This document shows, piece after piece, positions 8,923 to 16,509 of a stretch of DNA of 64,000 bases; position 1 is the first letter of the stretch; each line of letters begins with the position of its first letter. The notes beneath the pieces are model-generated. The model saw nothing but the letters and a program-made list of their open reading frames with translations. It was not told where the DNA came from and made no database searches. The stretch lies in contig NW_017566999.1 in NCBI RefSeq assembly GCF_001661265.1, forward strand, positions 1 through 64,000, in the 5' to 3' direction. The position numbers and the translations under genes were made by a program. Source of the stretch: Saitoella complicata NRRL Y-17804. Taxonomy: Eukaryota; Ascomycota; Saitoellomycetes; Saitoellales; Saitoellaceae.

Positions 8923-8925
8923 TTT
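8922..8925 (+). terminator. RNA polymerase III T-run terminator of 5S rRNA
   Basis: TTTT directly follows the last helix I bases of the 5S rRNA, the standard minimal Pol III stop signal. Confidence 0.75.
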
Positions 8926-10006
8926 GGCCGTTCGAACTTCCTATCCGCCCGAGACTGCCGGGATGTTGTCGTCCAATTAGCGTTTAATAACTATCGCTGG
9001 GGGAGCGGCCCGGGAGATTATTGGCATCAGTCTGTCCTGGTCGACCGCGACATCAGAGGCTCTATGGCTAATCTTCTCTTCAACGTCACAGAAGAAATAT
9101 GTCTTCTAAGCCGTGTCGTCCCTTCAGTACTTTTCTTCATGCGCTCAAGGCCTGTCAGTGCGGTTCACCTCCTCGCGGTACATTACACGTGAATTACGCA
9201 AGCAGCGCAAAGCAACGGCGGACGAGTGTCGATCGACGTGCAAGCCCACTGCGGCCGCTTAATTACGTCGGGTAAGAACTGTTAACGATGGTAGAGCGAT
9301 AGTATCATCGACCACAGACAACCCGTACGCGTGTTCAACACGAGGGTGCCCTTTGCCCCGCCTGGGAGATTTGTCGTACCTCACATCTTGCAATTACAAA
9401 GCGGAGGTCGAGGATGTCAGATTCCTATAATAAGTTCCTCTTGGCCAGTGCCTTCATAAGGAAGTACTACCTGATGCCTCTATTTAGGATGGACCAGGCA
9501 AAACCGACGAGGTTCGTAATTCGTGGTGTCACACTTCTCAGCTTTACTGAACAGATCCACATCATGTAAAGTTCGGCCAACTCGTATCCGGTTCGTCCAA
9601 GCCGGACGAGACTGGTCAAGCCTTGCTCGAAGAATCAACAGCGTATGACGATGGCACTCTCCGTGGGCCCACACGCTCCTCGACTCTACCAGTAGATGAT
9701 GTGAAAGATGCCCCAGACCACGCGCACCAAGACCAAAGACAAATCCTTTGTCGAGCATGGGTCCTGCAAATGATGAACAACAGTTACTTGCAGTTGGGCG
9801 AGGTCAGACCCGAGCAGGTTGCTTTGACGTCGTGGGAAAAACCTAAGCCGAGACTCGTGCAGTACGGGGCTGTTCACAGACAGATAGCGGACGGAGGATA
9901 GGCCAAGATAAAGACGTTCGTGTAAAAGAAAAATATATCTTAAACTTTGTAGGCGATAGGGTCTTCTTAACAGTAGCTTTAAGTTATTAGCATACGTTCT
10001 GAGCCC
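8926..10006. other. Gene-free interval of about 1.1 kb
   Basis: No open frame here shows family features or a plausible exon structure. The longest (about 280 bp on each strand near 9480-9900) overlap antisense to each other and look random. I looked for tRNA A/B boxes and box C/D snoRNA signatures. Two ATGATG(A/T) motifs near 9696 and 9770 have no matching CTGA box. The right end probably carries the 3' UTR of the dehydratase gene. Confidence 0.45.
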
Positions 10007-11415
10007 TCAGATAAACGGCCCCTCTAAAATCGGCTTTGCCGCATCACTCTTCCAGAACTTGCCCCCCGGGAACTCAAACTCCTCAAATGCATTTTCCTTC
10101 ATCTCAATCGAATACCCCGCTTCCATCGGCGTAACAAAATACCCCTTCTCTACCCTACTCGGATGCAAGAAGTGTTCATGCAGATGATCCACATACTCCA
10201 AAATCGATTTTTTCCCTGATACGCAGAGATAATCGATGGTTGAGAGATGCTGAGTGTATTCGGGGAGTCCGATACCGCCCGAATGCGGCACGACGGGGAC
10301 GTTGAACTTCTTTGCGAGGAGGAGGACGGCGAGGACTTCGTTTACACCACCGAGTCGGCACGCATCGATCTGGCAGAAATCGATGGAGCCGGCTTGCAGA
10401 AGTTGCTTGAACATAACCCTGTTCTGTACATGTTCGCCCGTGGCGACCTTAATCCCCAAGGGCTGCAACGCCTTCCTGATCGCCGCGTGTCCGAGAATAT
10501 CATCCGGTGACGTCGGCTCCTCAATAAACAACGGCTTGAAGTCCTTCAACTGAGCCATATACTCAATTGCCTCCGGTACACTCCAAACCTGGTTTGCATC
10601 GACCATGAGTACGTTCCCCTTATCATACCCAATGACGTCTCTCGCGAGTGATAATCTGCGGCGGTCAGCATCCAACCCGCCTCCGACCTTGAACTTGAAG
10701 TGGTTGAATCCCTCCGCCATAGTTGCCTTGAGTAGTTCCTGCATCTTCTGCTCACTGTACCCCAACCATCCCGCAGAAGTAGTATACGCCGGCACCGCCC
10801 TCGACTCCTCCACCTCCCTCAACCTCTCCTCCCTTCCTTCCCTGGCGTCCGTCAACATCTGGATGGCCTCCTCCGGCGTGATCGCATCCAAAATGTATCT
10901 GAAGTCGATGCACCGCACAATCTCCTCGGGCGTCATATCCCCAACCAATTTCCAAACCGGCTTCCCCTCTACCCTCGCCCACAAATCCCAAAGCGCGTTC
11001 ACCACCGCACCCAACGCAAGATGAATAACACCCTTCTCCGGCCCGATCCAGCGTAATTGAGAGTCAGAGACAAGGTGGCGCCAAGTTTTGCCCATGTCTT
11101 CCACGAGCTCGTCGAGAGATTTACCGACAAGTCGGGCGGCGAGGTATTTGATAGCCATGCAGACGATGTCGGTGCCGCGGCCGATGGTGAAGGTCATGCC
11201 GTGACCGACGAGCTCGCCGTCAGTCTTGAGGATACAGTAGCCGGCGGAATAATCGCATGCTGGGTTCACTGTCATAACACGTCAGGATCAATTGCGTTGA
11301 GAGGAAGAAGGAGGAGGGAAAACGAACTTGCGTCAGAGCCGTCACCCTCGAGGGAGGTAGGGAAACGGGCGTCCTTGACTTCGAAGCCGGTGATCTTTAA
11401 GTTGTAGTTGGGCAT
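10007..11415 (-). CDS. LGD1: L-galactonate dehydratase (enolase superfamily)
   Basis: Two exons (11415-11328, 11268-10007) around a 59-nt intron with donor GTTCGT give 449 aa, close to the ~450 aa of characterised fungal LGD1. Splicing joins GDGSDA to MNPACDYSAGYCIL, as in the family. Mandelate-racemase-type motifs are present: HFKFKVG (KxK general base), MVDANQVW and FIEEPTSPDD and GEHVQNR (Mg ligands Asp/Glu/Glu), and VPHSGG (catalytic His). The enzyme dehydrates L-galactonate to 2-keto-3-deoxy-L-galactonate, the second step of the fungal D-galacturonate (pectin) pathway. The close block SQLRWIGPEKGVIHLALGA also fits L-fuconate dehydratases, so substrate choice is inferred from fungal context. 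A TATA element lies about 50 bp upstream of the ATG. No other pathway gene is adjacent. Confidence 0.92.
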
Positions 11416-11464
11416 GTTGCTGTTACAATTGGCCTTGCCCTTGGAGTAGTAGACATCCCGATCC

Positions 11465-11472
11465 TTATATAT
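11465..11472 (-). promoter_or_regulatory. TATA box of the L-galactonate dehydratase gene
   Basis: On the minus strand the sequence reads TATATAAG, a textbook TATA element, 50 bp upstream of the start codon at 11415. This is in line with an inducible sugar-acid catabolic gene. The role is inferred from sequence and position. Confidence 0.5.
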
Positions 11473-11607
11473 CGATCCATGCGGGGATGACGGATTTAGC
11501 CGGCCCCTCGTACGCTGGGATAAAGTGGGGCGCTTGCGCTTCGGGACATCATCGGTCCGTTCGCCGACCAAAATATATCGAATTCTTCCTACTACCTTCA
11601 ACTACAC

Positions 11608-12825
11608 CTACTCCTTAACAATCAAAGACGCCATTCCCATTCCAGTACCGATACACATACTGACAACACCAACCTCAGCATCAGTCCTTCCCATCTCTCC
11701 GAGCAGGGTGGCAACTTGTCTAGCACCCGTAGCTCCAAGAGGATGTCCCAAAGCAATCGCTCCTCCATTCGGGTTCACAATCGCGTTCTCCAACTTCAAG
11801 CCACGCATACACGCCAACGCCTGCGTTGCAAAAGCTTCGTTCAATTCGTAGATATCGACGTCGGTCGTCCTGAGTCCATGACGGGACAAGAGACGCGGAA
11901 TAGCGTGTAGAGGTCCCATACCCATCTCATCGGGCGGACACCCGGCAACCTGGGAACCGATGAACCGTGCGATGGGAGTGTACCCAAGCTTCTCCGCGAC
12001 TTCTCTCCTCATCAACAACGACGCCGCAGCACCATCCGAGACCTGAGAGGAGTTACCCGCGGTACACGTTCCATCCTCCTTAAACGCCGGCTTCAACTTC
12101 TGCAGCTTGTCGATCGTGAGTCCGCGTCTCACACCATCATCTTTCGTGATCATCTTCTGAATCTCCGTTCCGTCTTCCTCGATCCAGCGTGTCTGGACCG
12201 GTACGATCTCCCCATCGAACTTCCCCTCCTTCTGCGCCTTCTCCGCCCTCCGATGCGACTCGAGCGCAAACGCATCCTGATCTTCCCTCGTAACGCCATA
12301 CCTCTCCGCCACATTCTCACTCGTAATCCCCATAGGCATAATACAATCCAACGCATCCTTCACCGGACTCTTCTTCAACTCCGGACTCAGATCAACCGGG
12401 ATCGCTCTGGAACCATAGTTTCTGGTCATGCTCTCCACACCACCCGCAACGACAACATCACTCTGCCCAACCATGATCGCATGCGCACTTTGCGTAATTG
12501 CCTGCAAGCCACTCGAACACTGTCGATTCACCGTATGGAAACTCGTACGGACATCGTACCCCGCATGAAGCTGAGCCATACGCCCACCCTTCGCACCACC
12601 GAGTTCGGGAAGGACGTTACCGATACATACGTCGTCAATGAGTTTGGGGTCGATGGAGGTGTGGGTAAGCGTTGCCTTGAGGATGTGGGAGAGGAGTTCT
12701 TCGGGGTAGGCGTCCTTGAAGCCGCCCTTCTTGGCGCGGGTGACTGGGGTGCGGAGTGCGGAGACGAAGACGACGTCTTTGGGGGATTTGGGAAAGAGCT
12801 TGCTAACTGCTTGTCTGGTCGCCAT
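11608..12825 (-). CDS. 3-ketoacyl-CoA thiolase (acetyl-CoA C-acyltransferase)
   Basis: A single exon of 405 aa from the ATG at 12825. Thiolase signatures are complete: nucleophilic Cys in NRQCSSGLQAI, GGVESMT, the NEAFA motif, His in NGGAIALGHPLGATGAR, and the C-terminal acid/base Cys in MCIGTGMG. The block SPKDVVFVSALRTPVTRAKKGGFKD is typical of the fungal beta-oxidation thiolase of the Pot1 type, which cleaves 3-ketoacyl-CoA with CoA. Pot1 enzymes usually carry an N-terminal PTS2. Here residues 1-15 show no good PTS2 and the C-terminus (IVKE) is not a PTS1. The frame is open for 31 more codons upstream to an ATG at 12918, so the true start and compartment (peroxisome, mitochondrion or cytosol) are uncertain. 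Confidence 0.93.
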   Translation of the reverse strand: MATRQAVSKLFPKSPKDVVFVSALRTPVTRAKKGGFKDAYPEELLSHILKATLTHTSIDPKLIDDVCIGNVLPELGGAKGGRMAQLHAGYDVRTSFHTVNRQCSSGLQAITQSAHAIMVGQSDVVVAGGVESMTRNYGSRAIPVDLSPELKKSPVKDALDCIMPMGITSENVAERYGVTREDQDAFALESHRRAEKAQKEGKFDGEIVPVQTRWIEEDGTEIQKMITKDDGVRRGLTIDKLQKLKPAFKEDGTCTAGNSSQVSDGAAASLLMRREVAEKLGYTPIARFIGSQVAGCPPDEMGMGPLHAIPRLLSRHGLRTTDVDIYELNEAFATQALACMRGLKLENAIVNPNGGAIALGHPLGATGARQVATLLGEMGRTDAEVGVVSMCIGTGMGMASLIVKE

Positions 12826-12973
12826 TTTTAATCGCAATGGATCGAGGAAGTGTATGGGGAGGAATGGTGGTTTTGATCTATATTCCGGGGGCAGCGGGGA
12901 ATCTTCGGTCCCGTTCACGCACGACTGCCGCGACTTCGGCAGTTATCCCCTCAAACACCTTCTATTAAACCCT

Positions 12974-13267
12974 CTAATAAGCCGCCCCCATATTAATAGC
13001 AGCCTCCGTCGCACTTATCCCACAAGTCGCATCCATATCCATACTCATATCCTGATCCCTTTCATCCCAACTTGGATGCACATTCTTACTCTTGCCAATG
13101 CCGTTGTCATCCTCGGTCGTAGATTCGCGACGTGCCACGGCGTCGATTTCGGCTTGTGAATGGGATGCACCGGAGTTATGGGGGCTCGAGTTTGGGTCGA
13201 CAGTTGCGTGAGCGGCGTACTCAGCTTCTGCTCTGAAAAGATGGCGGAGGTTGGAGAAGATGCCCAT
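12974..13267 (-). CDS. Small protein of unknown function (97 aa)
   Basis: The open frame starts MGIFSNLRHLFRAEAEYAAH. The amphipathic basic N-terminus with Gly2 would allow N-myristoylation, though the Ile-Phe context is not optimal. The middle is hydrophilic, with HSQAEIDAVARRESTTEDDN. The tail is Met/Asp-rich (DQDMSMDMDATCG) and ends in a short helix. I recognise no family. The coherent composition, start context and fit between neighbours make it a plausible gene. It lies downstream of the TFIIS-domain gene on the same strand and could conceivably belong to alternative 3' exons of that gene. Confidence 0.5.
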   Translation of the reverse strand: MGIFSNLRHLFRAEAEYAAHATVDPNSSPHNSGASHSQAEIDAVARRESTTEDDNGIGKSKNVHPSWDERDQDMSMDMDATCGISATEAAINMGAAY

Positions 13268-13445
13268 GATAGGTTTCGTGTATGTGTATCAAGATGAGGA
13301 CAGCCGGCGGTTTCGTAGAAGGCTTGAGGGTGATGTCACCGTTGACATGGTCATTCCAAGATAGAGTCGAGTTGTTCTCATTACTGTTTGATGCTTAAGA
13401 TATCCGTGGTATCCACACTACAATAACAAACACCTGACTGATTAC

Positions 13446-14084
13446 TTACGCACTCGCACTCCCAGGCTGATCAAACTCCAACCCCATCTGCCCAGTCCTC
13501 CCAACATCTGCTCCACCCTCCCCCGGCGGCATATCCTCATCCACCTGAATCGGCTGCTTCTCCTCCACCTCGACCGCTTGCCTCATATTCTCGTCCCGAA
13601 TTTCCTCGATTTCGTGTTTCAGAGCTGGGGAAGCCATTTCTTGGATAGACATCGTTGCGAAGGTTTGCGGGGTGATCGCGGAGGATGTTAGGCGAGAGGC
13701 CAAGTCGGGGTTCTTGGGGTCTTTCAAGTTCAGAATCCTATATTCACGTTCCGTTCCGTTAGTCCCAACCCAATCAGAGAAGATGGAGGGGTGAATATAC
13801 CTCGACCGCACAGCCTCCCGATAGTCATTCCCCGTCGCACTTCCATGCGCCTGAAAAATTGCCTCCTCAACATCCTGCGCAATCCTCAAATGATCATCTC
13901 CCGGAGCCGGCGCATTACTCGTTATCGCCTGCGCCAAGGTTTGTACGGATTTCTGGCGAAGCGATTCGTCTGTCATTGGTTTCGTAGGTTTTGTGGGTAC
14001 AAATGGAGGGTTTGAGGTTGAGGAGCGGCGGCGGGGTCGGAGAGGTTTGGGGTCGAGGGGCGATCGCGGTTTTGTAGGGGGCAT
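13446..14084 (-). CDS. TFIIS central-domain protein
   Basis: Exons 14084-13801 and 13737-13446 flank a 63-nt intron (donor GTATAT, branch ACTAAC, acceptor ATATAG), giving 191 aa. The intron has no stop in frame, so an unspliced form would be 212 aa. Splicing yields VRSRILNLKDPKNPDLASRL, the core of the TFIIS central (M) domain, followed by TMSIQEMASPALKHEIEEI. TFIIS, Bye1 and Dido/PHF3 proteins bind RNA polymerase II through this domain. Here neither the N-terminal LW domain, a PHD finger, nor the C-terminal zinc ribbon (CGKC..) is visible, so cleavage stimulation is unlikely. The first ~40 residues are basic and proline-rich. A consensus donor GTAAGT overlaps the stop codon, so the C-terminus is uncertain. 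Confidence 0.72.
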   Translation of the reverse strand: MPPTKPRSPLDPKPLRPRRRSSTSNPPFVPTKPTKPMTDESLRQKSVQTLAQAITSNAPAPGDDHLRIAQDVEEAIFQAHGSATGNDYREAVRSRYIHPSIFSDWVGTNGTEREYRILNLKDPKNPDLASRLTSSAITPQTFATMSIQEMASPALKHEIEEIRDENMRQAVEVEEKQPIQVDEDMPPGEGGADVGRTGQMGLEFDQPGSASA

Positions 14085-14876
14085 GGATTGGGGGTCCCTT
14101 GGAGAGTTTAGTTGGTGGTTAGGGGTGCCGGTGCCAGTATCGCGATGGATGATGTCATGTGCTCGCTATCTGAGTTAATTTTTAATACGCTTAAATTAAT
14201 TAAACGCCATGAATTAGAATCACTAGGAGGATTGACGCTTGTGGTCACAAGGAGTGTAGAATCCTTGTACTAAAGCTGGGGACCTGTACCAATAGAAGAT
14301 GCATCGAGAGTATCAAGCCATGCAAATTCCCAACCAGACGCTGCATAAACGTTAACGTCCCCAACTGCTACAGTGGCTACATCTGGACCCTGAAAGAACA
14401 TGCCCTTAATAGGGGGGTGTCAAGGAATGGGGAATGGGAGGATGCGGCGGTTGGTAGGGTGGATGGGGATTTGGGGGTGAGTTTTGAGGTGTATAGGTTG
14501 GGTTCAAGGCTGAGGTCGGGGTCTGGTGCGGGTGGGGTTGTAGGTGAGCACGCGTACAGAGCGAGTCATGGTGCCGGCGTCCATGGAGTTCGAAGTGACA
14601 TCGATGAGGATGGCGGAGGACCGTCTACGGTCATTGCGTCGAGGGAGTGAATGCATCAAATGCATATGGGTCGGATATCGGATAGATGGATATTTGCTAC
14701 CGTAATATGGACATCGAGTTCTTCCTATGTATGATCCGCCAGCCAGCCTGCTCATCCGGAGCGCATGACCTCGCATGGCCTCGCATCCCCCCCAAACCTT
14801 AAACCAGCCCTCCATTTAACCCTAACAACCTCAACCCCCCTTCAACACCAGTCGCAATCCGCATACACCCAGCTCA
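14085..14876. other. Intergenic interval between divergent genes
   Basis: This holds the promoters of the TFIIS-domain gene on the minus strand and the SNARE gene on the plus strand. An A/T-rich patch lies at about 14168-14215. TTAACCCTAAC at 14815-14825, about 55 bp before the SNARE start, matches the telobox motif AACCCTAA. Open frames here look random. I see no RNA gene. Confidence 0.4.
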
Positions 14877-15218
14877 ATGTCAGCACGCGACCTCGAAGCC
14901 CAAAACGACGCCCTCCTCGAGTCCCTCGCCGCAAAAGTCACCGCTCTTCGGGGTGTAACGAACGATATCCATCGTCACGCGAGTGATCATTCGTTTATCA
15001 CTCAAACCGTGCGCCCAAACCCCTTCTTTTTGGGAAAATGTGGGCTAATTGATGGGCTGGGGATATAGACGGATGTCTTCGAGAACATGGGAACGCAGAT
15101 CAAAGCCACCAGTGGGAAATTGGGACAGGTTATGAAGAATGCGTCGAGGAGGAGTGTGATGTCGATGGTGGGGATGATTTTGGGGGTGTTGTTTGTGTTG
15201 TACCTGTTTTGGGGGTGA
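14877..15218 (+). CDS. Bet1/Sft1-type Qc-SNARE
   Basis: Exons 14877-15008 and 15069-15218 (60-nt intron, acceptor GATATAG) give 93 aa. A single SNARE motif covers about residues 10-70, with a Gln in the central layer region (SFITQTTDVF), ending in the C-terminal membrane anchor VGMILGVLFVLYLFWG. Size, lack of an N-terminal regulatory domain and a tail anchor fit the Bet1/Sft1 family. Residue patterns such as SGKLGQVMKNASRRSVMSMVGM look closer to Sft1 (intra-Golgi retrograde transport) than Bet1 (ER to Golgi), but I cannot separate them with certainty. Neither exon alone encodes a complete SNARE. Confidence 0.85.
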
Positions 15219-15443
15219 TGAAACGAAAAACGAGTTGGCGGTGAGATGGACATTGAGGGCTGGCTGGACCCGATATGTGAGAGACGCCGCGTCCCGCAAC
15301 TGCTGTCAGAGAACGACGGTCGCGAGGGATGTGCTATCCGACATCTACACCGAGTCAGGAGCGAGACGGAATCACAGATAATCATGCGGAGGAGCACTGA
15401 CAGGAAAACAGCGGGTATACCACCATCACATTCAGGGTCCTAT

Positions 15444-16339
15444 CTACCTCCTCGCATTCCCCACATCCTGGCCAATCCTATAAACTCCCGCCTTCTCCCA
15501 ATCAACCCTCTGCCTCGTAACCGGCAACTGTCTCCTCAACCCCTTGAAGGGTCCCTCACTCAACCCTCCAAACGCTTTATTCAGTTCTTCTTGATACCGT
15601 TTCTCTTCCGCCGCGATTGTTTTGGCAAGGGTGGAGGGAGAGGAAGGGGTGCTGGAGATGGAGTGGGTGGTGGAGAGGGATACGTTGCCGTCCTCGTAGT
15701 AGTGGACGGTGACACGGATCGTACCGGTTAGGGTGCCGGAGGTAGAGTCGAAGGTGTAGGATGAGCGCCATCGGCCGTTCCTGTGCGTATCCATTGTTAG
15801 CCAGAGTGCAGTAAGTTATTGGAAGAGTGGATCACCCACCAGTAGTTCGATGGGTTATATTTGTTTCCGACGATGACCACGTTCCATGTTGATCCTCCCG
15901 CCTGGCCCTTGAACACCCCGCTTGCGCCTTCGGAGGGGAAGTGTTCGTTGACGTATGCCTCGATGCCGGTATTCAGCTCTTCCCACTCCCTTCCCAAATC
16001 TTCGTCATAGGGCTGAACATCGCTCGCTTTCCCCTTTACATGATCAAACACAAACGTCTTCCCCACCCTCGGATCCACGAACCGTCCCTCCTCCCCCGCC
16101 ACCCGATTCCACTCACTCACCAAACTCAAACCCTCACCCTCACCCCCAGGCAACGGCAACTTAACCGTGACATATTGTTCCAAATTATACTTCTCAAACG
16201 CGGGTTCGAGGGCGTTGAGGACGGCGGTGTCGTCGTTGACGAGGGATGCGATGTCGTTGAAGACGTCGTTGAGTTCACCGGGTGGGGAGGCGAGGAGGAA
16301 TTGGGAGGCTGCGGCGATTTTTTGTTGCTGGAAGGGCAT
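15444..16339 (-). CDS. CAP1: F-actin-capping protein subunit alpha
   Basis: Exons 16339-15840 and 15780-15444 (59-nt intron, donor GTGGGT, acceptor GCACAG) give 278 aa, the usual size. The splice rebuilds NYWNGRWRSSY. Diagnostic blocks are KIAAASQFLLASPPGELNDV at the N-terminus, FVFDHVKGKASDVQPY in the centre, NVVIVGNKYNPSNYWNGRW, and VHYYEDGNVSL near the C-terminus. The last two are CapZ-alpha signatures. The subunit pairs with the beta subunit to cap actin barbed ends, at cortical patches in fungi. I use the ATG at 16339 because family N-termini align there, not the upstream ATG at 16387. Confidence 0.94.
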
Positions 16340-16470
16340 TTTGGTGGTTGTGTTGGTGTTTGGGTGGGTTCGTATGGCCAGCGTCATTCAGGGGTTGGTG
16401 TGGTGCAGACGGCGGCTGGGAGCGGTGGGAACATGGAAATGGAGGTTGGTTACCATAATCATTGAATCTG

Positions 16471-16490
16471 TAACCGTAACCGTAACCGTG
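16471..16490. repeat. Short TAACCG hexamer repeat
   Basis: Three and a half copies of TAACCG lie 20 bp beyond the stop of the next minus-strand gene and upstream of the capping-protein gene. It resembles a degenerate telomere hexamer, but is too short for a firm functional call. Confidence 0.6.
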
Positions 16491-16509
16491 ACTCATGCTC
16501 TGGCTAAAA

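Noticed and set aside
8930-8945. GTTCGAAC just after 5S rRNA as a tRNA B box
   Set aside because: No acceptor stem, D arm or A box can be placed around it.
9696-9776. ATGATGT/ATGATGA motifs as a box C/D snoRNA
   Set aside because: No box D within a reasonable distance and no terminal stem.
9480-9901. Overlapping sense and antisense frames of about 92 codons
   Set aside because: No domain, no promoter signals, and the two overlap each other. Probably chance.
12809-12835. RLKMATRQA as a genuine PTS2 in the thiolase
   Set aside because: It fits only the loosest consensus, with Ala where a hydrophobic/His residue is expected, and it spans the likely start Met.
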